In this document: piece by piece, positions 53,525 to 63,609 of the stretch
Layout: each line of letters begins with the position of its first letter
Position numbering within the stretch: position 1 is the first letter of the stretch
Assembly: GCA_021404525.1 (NCBI GenBank)
Contig: JAAWWE010000016.1
Span: forward strand, 1 to 64,000
Source: Rhodobiaceae bacterium
Lineage (GTDB): Bacteria; Pseudomonadota; Alphaproteobacteria; Parvibaculales; Parvibaculaceae
Direction of reading: 5' to 3'
Length of the DNA: 64,000 bases
Translations under genes and position numbers: made by a program
Notes under the pieces: generated by a model
The model's database searches: none
Told to the model about the DNA's origin: nothing
What the model saw: only the letters and a program-made list of their open reading frames with translations

Positions 53525-53547
53525 GCTCGACCGTTTTTCGGTCGGGC
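53525..53547. other. Strong hairpin upstream of nadC
   Basis: GCTCGACCG (53525-53533) pairs with CGGTCGGGC (53539-53547), nine base pairs with one wobble, around a TTTTT loop. No T run follows. It may end transcription after the lipoprotein gene or lie in the nadC leader. Confidence 0.45.
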
Positions 53548-53680
53548 TCACGCGCCAACCTCGCGCGGTGCTTTATCATGCTCGGGGTGACATAATCTGC
53601 CATTGCGCAAAAAAATGGCGTAAAATCAGTCTAGCAGCTTGGTGTGTATGCTGCCTCATTCGATAGCTGTGATGGTACCC

Positions 53681-54544
53681 ATGATCGACCTGCATCCCCT
53701 CCCTTCCTTTCTGGTTGAAGAAAAAGTCCGCGCCGCACTCGCCGAAGATTTAGGCGACGCAGGAGATATTACGAGCCAGTCGACAGTTCCTGCCGATACA
53801 CGGTCGCGGGTTGTGCTTCGTGCCCGCGAAGATGGATGCATCGCAGGACTTGACGCAGCCCGGGCTGCGTTCCGGGAGATGGATCCTGGCCTCAGAATTT
53901 CCGTTCAAGCCCCTGATGGATCGGTTGTCGCGCCCGGTGATGTGATTGCTGCGATTGAAGGCAATGCGCGCGCCATCGTCACCGGTGAGCGGGTCGCCCT
54001 CAACTTCCTGGGCCATCTATCAGGCATTGCGACGGCGACACGGAAATTTGTTGATGCGGTTGCGGGCACCAATACGCGCATCTGCTGCACACGAAAAACC
54101 ACACCAGGGCTCCGCGCCTTTGAAAAATATGCCGTGCGTGCGGGTGGCGGCGTCAACCATCGTTTTGGGCTCTATGATGCCATCCTGATCAAAGACAATC
54201 ACATCGCCATGGCAGGCGGCATCGCGGACGCTATTCGCGGCGCGCGCGCAAAAGCTGGACATTTGGTGCGGATCGAGATTGAAGTCGACACACTGGACCA
54301 GTTGAAAGAAGCGCTCGATATTGGCGTTGAAGCAGTTCTGCTCGACAATATGCCGCCAGGCGTGCTGCGAGAGGCTGTGACCATCAATCAGGGTCGCGCC
54401 GCCCTTGAGGCATCGGGCGGCATTACACTCGATACCGCCGCAAGTGTTGCTGCGACCGGTGTCGACTATATCTCCGTTGGGTGGCTCACCCATTCCGCCC
54501 CGTGCCTTGATATTGGCCTCGACTATGAGGCTGCGGCGAACTAA
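53681..54544 (+). CDS. nadC: Nicotinate-nucleotide pyrophosphorylase (quinolinate phosphoribosyltransferase)
   Basis: The 287 residues include TRKTTPGLR at 137-145, GGGVNHRFGLYD and KDNHI at 171-175, and a C-terminal EASGGITLD and DYISVGWLTHS. It decarboxylates quinolinate with phosphoribosyl diphosphate to nicotinate mononucleotide. No TACTC/GAGTA operator was seen upstream, so its regulation may differ from nadA. In-frame ATGs at 53648 and 53672 are alternatives. The one at 53681 gives the common family start and is chosen. Confidence 0.9.
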   Translation: MIDLHPLPSFLVEEKVRAALAEDLGDAGDITSQSTVPADTRSRVVLRAREDGCIAGLDAARAAFREMDPGLRISVQAPDGSVVAPGDVIAAIEGNARAIVTGERVALNFLGHLSGIATATRKFVDAVAGTNTRICCTRKTTPGLRAFEKYAVRAGGGVNHRFGLYDAILIKDNHIAMAGGIADAIRGARAKAGHLVRIEIEVDTLDQLKEALDIGVEAVLLDNMPPGVLREAVTINQGRAALEASGGITLDTAASVAATGVDYISVGWLTHSAPCLDIGLDYEAAAN

Positions 54545-54621
54545 GCGCACAAGGCAACTCTCGACTCCTTCCCTGACTGAGCCCTAAGATAATGGATAAC
54601 AATATTTTCAGGGAGGCTGTC

Positions 54622-55452
54622 ATGGGCCAGGCCGGAGACAGAAAATCGATATTCATCACAGGCGCTGCGAGCGGCATGGGGCTGGAGACCGCCCGTCTCT
54701 TCTCACAAGGTGGCTGGTTTGTCGGCGGCTACGACGTCAATAAGGACGGCCTTGCCGCGCTTGAAAAAGAGCTAGGGGCCGAAAACTGTATCGTCCGGTC
54801 CCTTGATGTTACTGATCGTGCAGACTACGGAACCGCTCTCGCGGAGTTTGCGGAAGCAACAGGCGGCAAACTTGACCTTCTCTTCAACAATGCGGGCATC
54901 GGCAAAGGCGGTTTCTTTGACGAGATGCCGTTTGAGGATGTGCTCGCTGTGGTCAATGTCAATTTGATTGGTGTGCTGAATGGCATTCACCTGGCGGTTG
55001 ATCTCCTGAAGGCAACACCCAACTCTCTCTGCTTCACCACATCCTCGTCTTCCGCCACCTATGGCATGCCCGGCATCGCCGTCTATTCCGCGACCAAGCA
55101 CGCTGTCAAAGGTCTAACTGAAGCGCTCTCTGTTGAACTCAGCCGCTTTGGCATCCGTGTCGCTGATACGCTTCCTGGCCTCATCGATACACCTATCCTT
55201 CCTGATGAGGCGCGAGAGAATGCTGCAACTGAAGGTATGTTCCGGTTAGTCGCCCCAATTGAAGTCGCAAAGGCTGTCTGGGCCTCTTATCACGATGACC
55301 CTGAGCGTCTGCATTGGTTCGTGCCGAAGGAAATCGGCGATCTGGACAAAGCCTCTGCACTTGATCCTGAAGGGACACGGGACAGCGTCGCATCGACCGG
55401 CCCGTTGGCAGCGGTCATTGCGGAAGCAAAAGCAGCGACTGCCGCTGAGTAA
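54622..55452 (+). CDS. Short-chain dehydrogenase/reductase, first of a tandem pair
   Basis: The 276 residues have TGAASGMG near 14-21, NNAG, and YSATKHA with the Tyr-Lys pair. The cofactor and active-site residues are all present. GGGAGG six bases before the ATG sets the start at 54622. Another ATG at 54592 lacks a site. The next gene is a paralogue that begins ten bases after the stop, sharing the motif order and the WFVG segment. Confidence 0.84.
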   Translation: MGQAGDRKSIFITGAASGMGLETARLFSQGGWFVGGYDVNKDGLAALEKELGAENCIVRSLDVTDRADYGTALAEFAEATGGKLDLLFNNAGIGKGGFFDEMPFEDVLAVVNVNLIGVLNGIHLAVDLLKATPNSLCFTTSSSSATYGMPGIAVYSATKHAVKGLTEALSVELSRFGIRVADTLPGLIDTPILPDEARENAATEGMFRLVAPIEVAKAVWASYHDDPERLHWFVPKEIGDLDKASALDPEGTRDSVASTGPLAAVIAEAKAATAAE

Positions 55453-55461
55453 GGATCTGTC

Positions 55462-56262
55462 ATGAGCCAGGCACGCAGCATTTTTATCACTGGCGCGGCC
55501 GCAGGCATCGGGCGTGCCACGGCCCGACATTTCGCACGGAGAGACTGGTTTGTCGGTCTCTACGATATTGATGGGGCGGGTCTTGCTCAATTGGCTGATG
55601 AACTCCGCGCTGTGCACGGTGCCCCCATGGTCACCACGGGCGAGCTGGACGTGACCGACCCGGATCAATTCAACGATGCCGTGCAGGCCTTCCTTGCCGT
55701 CTCTGGCGGACGGCTCGACGTGTTGTTCAACAATGCCGGGATTCTGAAGATGGGGAATTTCGACCAGGTCGACCCGGCTCTTCAGCGCAAGACTGTCGAT
55801 GTGAACGTGAACGGGGTCATTAATGGCATTGCCGCTGGTCTTGAGGCGTTGAAAGCCACCGCTGCCAAGCATGGTGATGCACGGATCATCAACACAGCAT
55901 CTGCATCGGCGGTGTATGGCATCCCCGAGCTCGCCGTCTACTCAGCCTCCAAGCACGCTGTGCGCGCCATGACGGAAGGGTTTTCTATCGAGTTCGAGCC
56001 CTATGGCATCCACGTCAGCGACGTTCTGCCTTCCTATGTCGATACGGGCATGGTGAAAAACCAGGAACATCAGACGGAGAATTTCAAAGCAAGCGGGATC
56101 GCCCACACGCCTGAGGACATTGCCAAGATCGTTTGGCGCGCTGCCCATGGTGAAGAGATCCACTATTTTGGCAATCCGTCGCTTAGCCGCATGGACAAGC
56201 TGGCGCGTCTGTTCCCAGGCTATGTCCGCAAGAACATCAAGAAATCTTCCGGCTTCGATTAA
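55462..56262 (+). CDS. Short-chain dehydrogenase/reductase, second of a tandem pair
   Basis: The 266 residues have TGAAAGIG, NNAG and YSASKHA (Tyr and Lys), with a C-terminal KKSSGF tail. Its alignment with the preceding gene is collinear, from SIFITGAA at the start to the catalytic region, so the two arose by duplication. The cofactor and substrate are unknown. It is the last gene of the plus-strand run. Confidence 0.84.
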   Translation: MSQARSIFITGAAAGIGRATARHFARRDWFVGLYDIDGAGLAQLADELRAVHGAPMVTTGELDVTDPDQFNDAVQAFLAVSGGRLDVLFNNAGILKMGNFDQVDPALQRKTVDVNVNGVINGIAAGLEALKATAAKHGDARIINTASASAVYGIPELAVYSASKHAVRAMTEGFSIEFEPYGIHVSDVLPSYVDTGMVKNQEHQTENFKASGIAHTPEDIAKIVWRAAHGEEIHYFGNPSLSRMDKLARLFPGYVRKNIKKSSGFD

Positions 56263-56474
56263 CTCCGCTGCGCGTCCAATCTTTCATTTTGGAAAATGGT
56301 GATGACGGTCGAAGGCTGGTCCTCGGGGTGGTCGGCCGATGAGCACCTGCCTGATGCAATCTTCAAGCGCCTCCGCCGTCATCGTTACCGAGACTGAGGC
56401 AGGAGGTCTGCAACATCATTGATCTGCGTCAAGGGACGGCAGAAACACTGAGATTGTTGGATTGATGAGTGCTG

Positions 56475-57176
56475 TTAAGAGCTCGACCGGGTCCGCGCGT
56501 AGAAAATGTGGCGGCCAATCTTCGCAACCTTGAACATATGTGACGCCCATACCGGGTCCACATAGTCAGCGTGATAGTGCAGGACGTTTTCCGCCACCTG
56601 ACGCTGACGGTCATCACGCATGGTCACCATGCTCGCGACATGTTGCGCTTTGCGCCAAGGCTTCAGATCCCGTGGCCGGTCTGATTCCCCATCGCAGGTA
56701 AAGGAGAACTGGCACCCGGTCTGGCGGTAAGACCCCTGGAACACCACGCCGCAAATCGTATTGGGATAATCCTTAGACGCGACGCGGTTCATAATAACGT
56801 CTGCCACAGCGACCTGACCGCTATGGCTTTCGCCCCGGGCTTCAAAGTAAATGCCAACTGCCAGACAGCGCCGTTCCTGCTCCAAACGACGGGCTCTGTC
56901 ACCCAGCGCTCTCACAGGCGTCGCCGCAACACTGGCACGATGATCAAGCTCTGCAAGCTCGGTGAGCCGTGTTGGCCGGTCGAGCAGCTGAGGATCAGCG
57001 AAGCTAGAGAGGACCAGGCGGTTTCCGTCGCGTCCAGACACCGGATCGACGGTCGCTGTTGCCAGGTTTGCCCAGAACACAGACCCCAGAACGACAGACA
57101 CAGCCAGGGCGCCCGCGAGATGCGCAGGTTCCCGGACGTAATGTCCTATATCGAGCCATTGAGCGAGCTTGTTCAT
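56475..57176 (-). CDS. SleB/CwlJ-type cell-wall hydrolase
   Basis: The 233-residue protein has an N-terminal membrane anchor (residues 21-38), then a Hydrolase_2 domain from about 104. IYFEARGESHSGQVAVADVIMNR holds the catalytic Glu112, as in spore-cortex lytic enzymes. GCQFSFTCDG and KVAKIGRHIFYA complete it. Gram-negative homologues act on periplasmic peptidoglycan. The upstream 475-base gap holds a palindrome but no gene. Confidence 0.86.
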   Translation of the reverse strand: MNKLAQWLDIGHYVREPAHLAGALAVSVVLGSVFWANLATATVDPVSGRDGNRLVLSSFADPQLLDRPTRLTELAELDHRASVAATPVRALGDRARRLEQERRCLAVGIYFEARGESHSGQVAVADVIMNRVASKDYPNTICGVVFQGSYRQTGCQFSFTCDGESDRPRDLKPWRKAQHVASMVTMRDDRQRQVAENVLHYHADYVDPVWASHMFKVAKIGRHIFYARTRSSS

Positions 57177-57650
57177 CGCGTGTGGTCCGTTTTCGTCCCA
57201 GTCTGGGCCCCATGCCCTGACCTGGTGGTTCTTCTCATATACTCAGCAACGCTTGTGCCATCTAAGTGGCTGAACCCCGTAATAGGCTGACACTCTGTCA
57301 GCAGGGTTGGCGGGGAGTATCATAAACTTTTGAGTCCGGCAATAACGCCCCGGCCACACAGGCGAGATAAGCCTAAGCACTTGTTTTTCAATAGGATTAG
57401 GGAATCACAGGCTTGGTAAACAGAAGCTTAACGGGCGGCATCATGGTTAACAGGCAACGCCTTGTGAGAGGAAGTATTTACCATAATTAGTCGGTGAAGT
57501 ACCTGAATCCACTGGCTTTTTTGAAATCTGCGCGATCCAGCTTCAGGGTGAAAAAAGGGCTCCCAACACGCGTGATCACGAGGGCGTGCGACAGCTGGTC
57601 ACCCCGCGTTTTTAGAAAGCTGTGCCTAATTTTGGCGACTCAGCGGGACG
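57177..57650. other. Intergenic region without an evident gene
   Basis: The 474 bases lie between the start of the SleB-like gene and the ppdK stop. They hold a perfect 7-base inverted repeat at 57286-57302 and several AT-rich runs. Open frames here, such as 57494-57700, look random. The region should contain the SleB-like gene promoter. Confidence 0.5.
57286..57302. promoter_or_regulatory. Perfect inverted repeat upstream of the SleB-like gene
   Basis: GCTGACA (57286-57292), three bases CTC, then TGTCAGC (57296-57302), a perfect palindrome about 110 bases upstream of the gene start. The size fits a dimeric regulator. No family consensus was recognised. Confidence 0.35.
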
Positions 57651-60326
57651 TCAGGTGGCGGCCTTCTGGGCTGCCTGAGCCGCCGCCAGACGGGCGATAG
57701 GAACCCTGTAGGGCGAGCAGGAAACATAGTGCAACCCTGCCCCCTCGCAGAAATGCACGGACGCTGGGTCGCCCCCGTGCTCGCCGCAAATACCCAATTT
57801 AATGTCTGGGCGGGTGGCTCTGCCACGCTCAGCAGCGATCTGGACCAATTCGCCCACCCCTTCCTGGTCGAGCGACACAAAGGGATCTGCCGGAACGATG
57901 CCTTTGCCGAGATAGTCTTTTAGGAAGTTGGCCGAATCATCCCGGCTGATGCCGTAGGTGGTCTGGGTGAGGTCATTGGTGCCGAATGAGAAGAACTCAG
58001 CGGCCTGGGCGATCTCACCAGCGCGGAGTGCGGCGCGGGGAAGCTCAATCATGGTGCCAACCTGATATTCCAGCGGCTTATTCTTTTCTGCTGCGACAGC
58101 ATCGCCCACAGCTATGAGCCGTTCTTTTAGATATTCAAGCTCGGCCTTGGTCGCCACCAACGGCACCATGACTTCCGGGATGACGGCGGCACCGGTTTCT
58201 TCAGCAGCAACCAGCGCAGCCTCAAAAATCGCGCGGGCCTGCATCTCGTAGATTTCGGGATAGGTGATCCCCAGACGACACCCCCGGTGCCCAAGCATGG
58301 GGTTAGCCTCATTGAGTTCTGCAAGGCGCCGACGCATCTTGTCGGCTGACAGGCCTGCGGCATCTGCCACTTCTGCAATCTCTTCTTCGCTGTGAGGCAG
58401 AAATTCATGCAGTGGTGGGTCAAGCAGACGGATCGTGACCGGCAAGCCGCTCATGATGGTGAAGAGCTGACGAAAGTCTTCGCGCTGCATCGGCAGGATT
58501 TTGTCCAGCGCTTTGCGCCGACCGGCCTGATCATCGGCGATGATCATCTCACGCATGGCAAGAATACGATCGTCAGAGAAGAACATATGTTCCGTGCGGC
58601 AGAGGCCAATGCCTTCTGCGCCAAACTCTCGCGCCACACGGGCATCATCAGGCGTTTCCGCATTCGCGCGCACAGTCATGCGCCTGCCTTCATCGGCCCA
58701 GCCCATGAGGGTGCTGAAATCCCCGGAGAGTTCAGGCTGAAGCATGGGCATGGCACCACGCATAATCTGTCCCGTCGAACCATCAACGGTGATCACGTCG
58801 CCCTTGGTGAATTTCTCCCCAAGGCTCACCATGGTTTCAGCGGCGTAGTCAATTTTGACGGTGCCCGCGCCTGACACACAGGGCTTGCCCATGCCTCGCG
58901 CCACAACAGCAGCGTGGCTTGTCATGCCGCCGCGTGTGGTCAGGATCGCCACGGCAGAGTGCATGCCATGAATGTCTTCCGGACTGGTTTCGACACGCAC
59001 AAGCACAACGTCGCGGCCTTGTGCTTTCAACGCCCCTGCTTCTTCCGATGAAAAAACAATCTCACCAGAGGCAGCCCCTGGCGACGCAGGCAAGCCGGTC
59101 GCGACAACATCGCGCGCGGCATTTGGATCAATTGTCGGGTGGAGCAGCTGATCCAGCGATGCTGGGTCCACACGGGTCACGGCTTCTTCACGGGTGATCA
59201 GGCCTTCAGAGGCCATATCAACGGCAATTTTGATGGCCGCTTTGGCGGTGCGCTTGCCGCTGCGGGTCTGCAGCATCCAAAGTTTGCCTTCCTGGACAGT
59301 GAATTCCAGGTCCTGCATGTCCCGATAGTGGCCCTCGAGGTTTTTGTAAACCTCAACCAGTTCACCGTAGACGCCGGGCATCACCTCTTCCATGGAGGGT
59401 GCCGTTTCGCCACTTTCTTCGCGAGCGAGCTTTGTAAGGTGCTGCGGCGTCCGAATACCAGCGACCACATCTTCACCCTGAGCATTCACAAGAAACTCAC
59501 CATAGAAGGCCTTGTCGCCTGTGGAGGGGTTCCGGGTGAAGGCTACGCCTGTCGCAGACGTGTCCCCCATATTGCCGAAGACCATGGCCTGAATGTTGAC
59601 CGCCGTGCCCCATTCATCAGGAATGTTGTGCAGACGGCGATAGGTGGCCGCGCGTGCGTTCTGCCAGGAGCCAAAGACTGCGTCGATCGCACCCCATAGC
59701 TGTTCGTTCACATCCTGTGGGAAAGGTTCGTCGAGCTCTTCTTCAACCAGCGCCTTGTAGCGACCAATGACATCTTTCCAGTCGGCAGCGTCCAGATCCG
59801 TGTCGAGATAGTACTCATTCTCTTCTTTGTAGATGTCGAGGATTTCCTCGAAATTGTGGTGCTCAACGCCCAGCACCACATCGGAATACATCTGAATAAA
59901 GCGACGATAGCTGTCATAGGCGAAGCGCTCATCGTTCGCCTTAGCTGCAAGGCCGGCAACGGTGGCATCATTCAAACCGAGGTTCAGCACGGTATCCATC
60001 ATGCCCGGCATGGAGGCGCGGCCACCGGACCGAACGGATACAAGAAGTGGGTTTTCTGGCTCACCGAAGTCCGCGCCTACAACTTTTGAGACTTCCGCAA
60101 GAGCTGCTTCGACCTGATCCTTCATGCCTTCAGGATAGGACCGGTCATTCTTATAAAATGCCGTGCAGACTTCTGTGGTGATGGTGAAGCCTGGCGGAAC
60201 CGGAAGCCCCAGGTTGGCCATTTCGGCGAGATTGGCGCCTTTGCCCCCTAGGAGTTCCCGCAGTGTCGCGTCACCCTCGGCGCTGCCGCCGCCAAATCCA
60301 TACACCCACTTCGTCGAACCGGTCAT
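57651..60326 (-). CDS. ppdK: Pyruvate, phosphate dikinase
   Basis: The 891 residues have an N-terminal ATP-grasp nucleotide domain with GGKGANLAEMANLGLPVPPGF, the central phosphohistidine domain with GGMTSHAAVVARGMGKPCVSG (catalytic His), and the C-terminal PEP/pyruvate TIM barrel with GICGEHGGDP. It converts pyruvate, ATP and phosphate to PEP, or the reverse. The size is normal. It follows glyS by 79 bases on the minus strand, a linkage common in alphaproteobacteria. A small GCGC hairpin lies in the gap. Confidence 0.95.
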   Translation of the reverse strand: MTGSTKWVYGFGGGSAEGDATLRELLGGKGANLAEMANLGLPVPPGFTITTEVCTAFYKNDRSYPEGMKDQVEAALAEVSKVVGADFGEPENPLLVSVRSGGRASMPGMMDTVLNLGLNDATVAGLAAKANDERFAYDSYRRFIQMYSDVVLGVEHHNFEEILDIYKEENEYYLDTDLDAADWKDVIGRYKALVEEELDEPFPQDVNEQLWGAIDAVFGSWQNARAATYRRLHNIPDEWGTAVNIQAMVFGNMGDTSATGVAFTRNPSTGDKAFYGEFLVNAQGEDVVAGIRTPQHLTKLAREESGETAPSMEEVMPGVYGELVEVYKNLEGHYRDMQDLEFTVQEGKLWMLQTRSGKRTAKAAIKIAVDMASEGLITREEAVTRVDPASLDQLLHPTIDPNAARDVVATGLPASPGAASGEIVFSSEEAGALKAQGRDVVLVRVETSPEDIHGMHSAVAILTTRGGMTSHAAVVARGMGKPCVSGAGTVKIDYAAETMVSLGEKFTKGDVITVDGSTGQIMRGAMPMLQPELSGDFSTLMGWADEGRRMTVRANAETPDDARVAREFGAEGIGLCRTEHMFFSDDRILAMREMIIADDQAGRRKALDKILPMQREDFRQLFTIMSGLPVTIRLLDPPLHEFLPHSEEEIAEVADAAGLSADKMRRRLAELNEANPMLGHRGCRLGITYPEIYEMQARAIFEAALVAAEETGAAVIPEVMVPLVATKAELEYLKERLIAVGDAVAAEKNKPLEYQVGTMIELPRAALRAGEIAQAAEFFSFGTNDLTQTTYGISRDDSANFLKDYLGKGIVPADPFVSLDQEGVGELVQIAAERGRATRPDIKLGICGEHGGDPASVHFCEGAGLHYVSCSPYRVPIARLAAAQAAQKAAT

Positions 60327-60405
60327 GCGTATTGCTTTCCGTTTGGCCTCACTTGAAGGAGGCAGAGAAGTTCAAGCCAAAGGATGCGCGAAAAAGCGCC
60401 GCAGA

Positions 60406-62439
60406 TCACCCTTCGATTTTGGAGAAATCGGCCACACCGAGAAGCGCGGTTCTGATTTCTGCGAGGAGCTTTAAGCGATTTTCCCGGACCTTGTCATCCT
60501 CTGCGTTCACCGTGACCTTTTCGAAAAAGGCATCAACCGGACCGCGCAATTTTGCGAGAGCTGCCATGGCGCCGGCGAAATCTTCTTTCGCAACGGCGCT
60601 CGCGGCTGCATCGCGTGCGACATTGATTTCAGCGGCGAGCGTTTTTTCTTCGTCCGATTCGAAGAGCGCTGCATCCGGCGTGCCTGAATAGGTCGCCTTG
60701 TCCTTTTTTTCTTCAATGCGCAGGATGTTGGCGGCGCGTTTTGTACCCGCCAAGAGATTTGCACCATCGTCGGTGTTGAGGAATTCGCCCAAGGCGTCAA
60801 CGCGGCGTTTTACAAGTAAAAGATCGTCTTGACCGGGAAGAGCGAAGACCGCATCCACCAAGTCATATTTGACGCCTTGATCCCGAAGGTAAATCTTCTG
60901 CCGGTCTGCAAAGAAAGACAGAAGGTCATCATTCTGTTCTTTGTCATTCGAGAACACGGAAAGCAGCGGCAAGCGCAGTTCAGCTTCCAGCACCATGCGA
61001 ATAATACCAAGTGCCGCACGGCGCAGCGCAAACGGGTCTTTTGAGCCGGTTGGTTTTTCGTCGATCGCCCAGAAGCCCGCCAACGTGTCGAGCTTGTCGG
61101 CGAGCGCGACGGCCTGAGCCACGGGACCCTCTGGCACGTCGTCCGATGGGCCTTGCGGCTGATAGTGCTGAGCAATCGCGTCAGCAACATCCGCGTCCAA
61201 CCCATCGGCCAGCGCGTAATATTGGCCCATGGTGCCTTGCAGGTCCGGGAACTCGTAGACCATGCCGGAGACAAGATCGGCTTTGGAGAGACGTCCGGCG
61301 AGCTCTGCTTTGGCCTTGTCCGCGCCTGTGACACTTGCCAGCTCGCCCGCGAGCTTTGAGATGCGCTCGGCTTTTTCTGCGACAGAGCCAAGCTTGGCGT
61401 GGAAGACAACCTGATCCAGCTTCTTCGCGAAATCCTCGAGACTGTGCCGTTTGTCCTGATCCCAAAGGAAGCGGGCATCTGCAAAACGCGCACGAAGCAC
61501 ACGCTCATTGCCATTGATCACCGCCGCGCCGCCATCTTCCGGCTCAATGTTGGAGACCACGATGAAGCGCGGGGCGAAATTGCCGGTCTTGGGATCTTTC
61601 AGCGCCAGATATTTCTGGTTTGCCCGCATGGTGGAGGTGAGCACCTCCTGCGGGATCTCCATGAATTCGTCATCAATGGCGCCCATGAGCGCTGTCGGCC
61701 ATTCAACAAGACCCGCCACTTCATGAAGAAGGGCGTCGTCGTCAATCAGTTCCAGGTTCTGGGCGTGCGCCAGGTTCTTGGCATCTTCCAGAATGTGGGC
61801 GGCACGGGCTTCCGGGTCGAGCATGACCTTCTGGCGTTCGAGCTTCTCTACATAGTCATCAAACTCGCGGACCCTGATGGCATCCGGCCCCATAAAGCGG
61901 TGACCATAGGTCGTATCGCCTGACTGAATGCCATCGATTTCGAAGGACACGACTTCCCCATCCAGCGTGCAGACGATGGAATGAAGCGGACGCACCCAGC
62001 GGAGCGTGCCCGTGCCCCAGCGCATGCTTTTTGGCCAAGGGAAGTTTCGGATCACGTCCGGCACGATCTCCGCGATCAGTTCGTCGGTGCCGCGTCCTGT
62101 CTTTTCAATCACGGCGACGTAATATTCGCCCTTCTTGTCTTCGCGGGTTTCGCACTGATCGAGGGTCAGGCCGGTCGACTTCAAGAAGCCTTCCATCGCC
62201 TTTTCAGGCGCACCGACGCGCGGGCCTTTGCGTTCTTCTTTGCGGTCCTGCTGTCGTACAGGCAGACCGGAGATTGCCAACGTCAATCGACGGGGTGTCG
62301 CAAATGCGCGTGCGGCCTCTCCGAAGACTTCTTCCTTTGCGAGGGCGTCTGTCACCAGTTTCTGTAAGTCTTCGGATGCACGCTTTTGCATGCGCGCAGG
62401 GATTTCTTCGGAGAAAAGTTCAAGCAGAAGATCGGCCAT
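60406..62439 (-). CDS. glyS: Glycine-tRNA ligase beta subunit
   Basis: The 677 residues start with the beta-subunit mark [18 protein letters not shown] and contain [16 protein letters not shown] and the HD-like and anticodon-binding C-terminal domain with KRAANILR. It pairs with GlyQ to form the alpha2beta2 enzyme that charges tRNA-Gly. It starts two bases after the glyQ stop, so they are co-translated. Confidence 0.95.
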   Translation of the reverse strand: MADLLLELFSEEIPARMQKRASEDLQKLVTDALAKEEVFGEAARAFATPRRLTLAISGLPVRQQDRKEERKGPRVGAPEKAMEGFLKSTGLTLDQCETREDKKGEYYVAVIEKTGRGTDELIAEIVPDVIRNFPWPKSMRWGTGTLRWVRPLHSIVCTLDGEVVSFEIDGIQSGDTTYGHRFMGPDAIRVREFDDYVEKLERQKVMLDPEARAAHILEDAKNLAHAQNLELIDDDALLHEVAGLVEWPTALMGAIDDEFMEIPQEVLTSTMRANQKYLALKDPKTGNFAPRFIVVSNIEPEDGGAAVINGNERVLRARFADARFLWDQDKRHSLEDFAKKLDQVVFHAKLGSVAEKAERISKLAGELASVTGADKAKAELAGRLSKADLVSGMVYEFPDLQGTMGQYYALADGLDADVADAIAQHYQPQGPSDDVPEGPVAQAVALADKLDTLAGFWAIDEKPTGSKDPFALRRAALGIIRMVLEAELRLPLLSVFSNDKEQNDDLLSFFADRQKIYLRDQGVKYDLVDAVFALPGQDDLLLVKRRVDALGEFLNTDDGANLLAGTKRAANILRIEEKKDKATYSGTPDAALFESDEEKTLAAEINVARDAAASAVAKEDFAGAMAALAKLRGPVDAFFEKVTVNAEDDKVRENRLKLLAEIRTALLGVADFSKIEG

Positions 62440-62441
62440 GA

Positions 62442-63371
62442 TTACGCCTCCCCTTCTGCAGTGGCGCCAGCTTGGGGCGTCTTGAGATAAGCCTCACAGC
62501 AGGCTTTGGCGAGCGCGCGCACACGACCGATATAAGCCTGGCGTTCGGTTACGGAGATCACGCCGCGCGCGTCCAGCAGATTGAAAGCATGACTTGCCTT
62601 GATGCACTGGTCATAGGCTGGCTGTGCCAGGGGCGGATCATACTCAAGCAGGGCTGCGCATTCTTTCTCTGCATCTTCGAAATGCCGGAAGAGAACGTCC
62701 GTATTCGCCACATTAAAATTATAGTGAGAGAACTGAACTTCATTCTGATGGAAGACGTCGCCGTAGGTGACTTTCTTGTCGCCCTCCTGGCCGTTGAAAT
62801 TCAGCTCATAGCCATTGTCCACGCCCTGCACATACATGGCGAGACGTTCCAGCCCATAGGTGAGCTCGCCGGCAACGGGCGAGCAGTCAAAACCGCCGAC
62901 CTGCTGGAAATAGGTGAACTGGGAGACTTCCATGCCATCGCACCAGACTTCCCAACCCAAGCCCCAGGCTCCCAGCGTCGGGCTCTCCCAGTCGTCTTCC
63001 ACAAAACGGATATCATGGTTCTTTGGGTCAATGCCGAGCGCGTAGAGACTTTCAAGATACAGCTGCTGAATGTTCTCCGGGCTCGGCTTCAGCATCACCT
63101 GAAACTGGTAATAGTGTTGAAAGCGGTTCGGATTGTCGCCATAGCGCCCGTCTGTCGGTCGGCGCGAGGGCTGCACATAGGCCGCGTTCCAGTGTTTAGG
63201 TCCCAGTGAGCGGAGTGTCGTTGCCGGGTGAAACGTGCCCGCGCCCATTTCCACATCATAGGGCTGCAGAATCACGCAACCATAATCTGCCCAATAGTTC
63301 TGAAGGGTCAGAATGAGCGACTGAAAAGACGTGTTCCGGGTCTTGTCGGCGGAACCGGCTGGGCTGGACAT
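62442..63371 (-). CDS. glyQ: Glycine-tRNA ligase alpha subunit
   Basis: In this 309-residue protein [24 protein letters not shown] and [13 protein letters not shown] near the N-terminus are the class II catalytic signature of GlyQ, with [19 protein letters not shown] following. The start at 63371 gives a slightly long N-terminus (about 14 residues before the core). Copy B of the nested palindrome lies about 70 bases upstream, in its probable promoter region. Confidence 0.95.
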   Translation of the reverse strand: MSSPAGSADKTRNTSFQSLILTLQNYWADYGCVILQPYDVEMGAGTFHPATTLRSLGPKHWNAAYVQPSRRPTDGRYGDNPNRFQHYYQFQVMLKPSPENIQQLYLESLYALGIDPKNHDIRFVEDDWESPTLGAWGLGWEVWCDGMEVSQFTYFQQVGGFDCSPVAGELTYGLERLAMYVQGVDNGYELNFNGQEGDKKVTYGDVFHQNEVQFSHYNFNVANTDVLFRHFEDAEKECAALLEYDPPLAQPAYDQCIKASHAFNLLDARGVISVTERQAYIGRVRALAKACCEAYLKTPQAGATAEGEA

Positions 63372-63439
63372 GACTTACTCTCAGAAAGTGGCGATGAAGT
63401 CGGGCAACCTCACCTGGGAATGCTTCGTTTCTTGTACTG

Positions 63440-63489
63440 CCGCATTTCCGAACCGCAAAAGTCTGCAACTTTTGCTGAAAATGCTCTAA
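63440..63489. repeat. Nested palindromic repeat, copy B (upstream of glyQ)
   Basis: The inner stem is 63455-63462 with 63468-63475 (loop CTGCA) and the outer stem is GCATTT (63442-63447) with AAATGC (63479-63484). It aligns with copy A at 51246-51295 without gaps over 50 bases. Its position suggests an effect on glyQ transcription or a passive intergenic element. Confidence 0.75.
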
Positions 63490-63533
63490 CCCCCAGAATC
63501 TAAAGGAAAACCCTGAAAGCGGGCGCAAAGTAA

Positions 63534-63552
63534 CCGGGCGGGCCTTGCCCGG
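63534..63552 (-). terminator. Possible terminator of the partial SDR gene
   Basis: CCGGGC (63534-63539) and GCCCGG (63547-63552) form a six-base GC stem around a seven-base loop. On the minus strand it lies 58 bases after the SDR stop and is followed by TTACTTT. The T run is interrupted, so this is tentative. Confidence 0.35.
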
Positions 63553-63609
63553 TCAAGGTAAGGACGGTTCCGAGCCTCCGGCTTTATTTTCCGTCCATCC
63601 TCGGCCCGG

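Noticed and set aside
22425-57391. 16-base identity AGCACTTGTTTTTCAA at 22425-22440 and 57376-57391
   Set aside because: About one such match is expected by chance in 64 kb. No structure or shared placement supports function.
57494-57700. Open frame of 68 codons in the large gap
   Set aside because: Its composition is unlike a gene, it has no ribosome site, no recognised family, and it overlaps the ppdK end.
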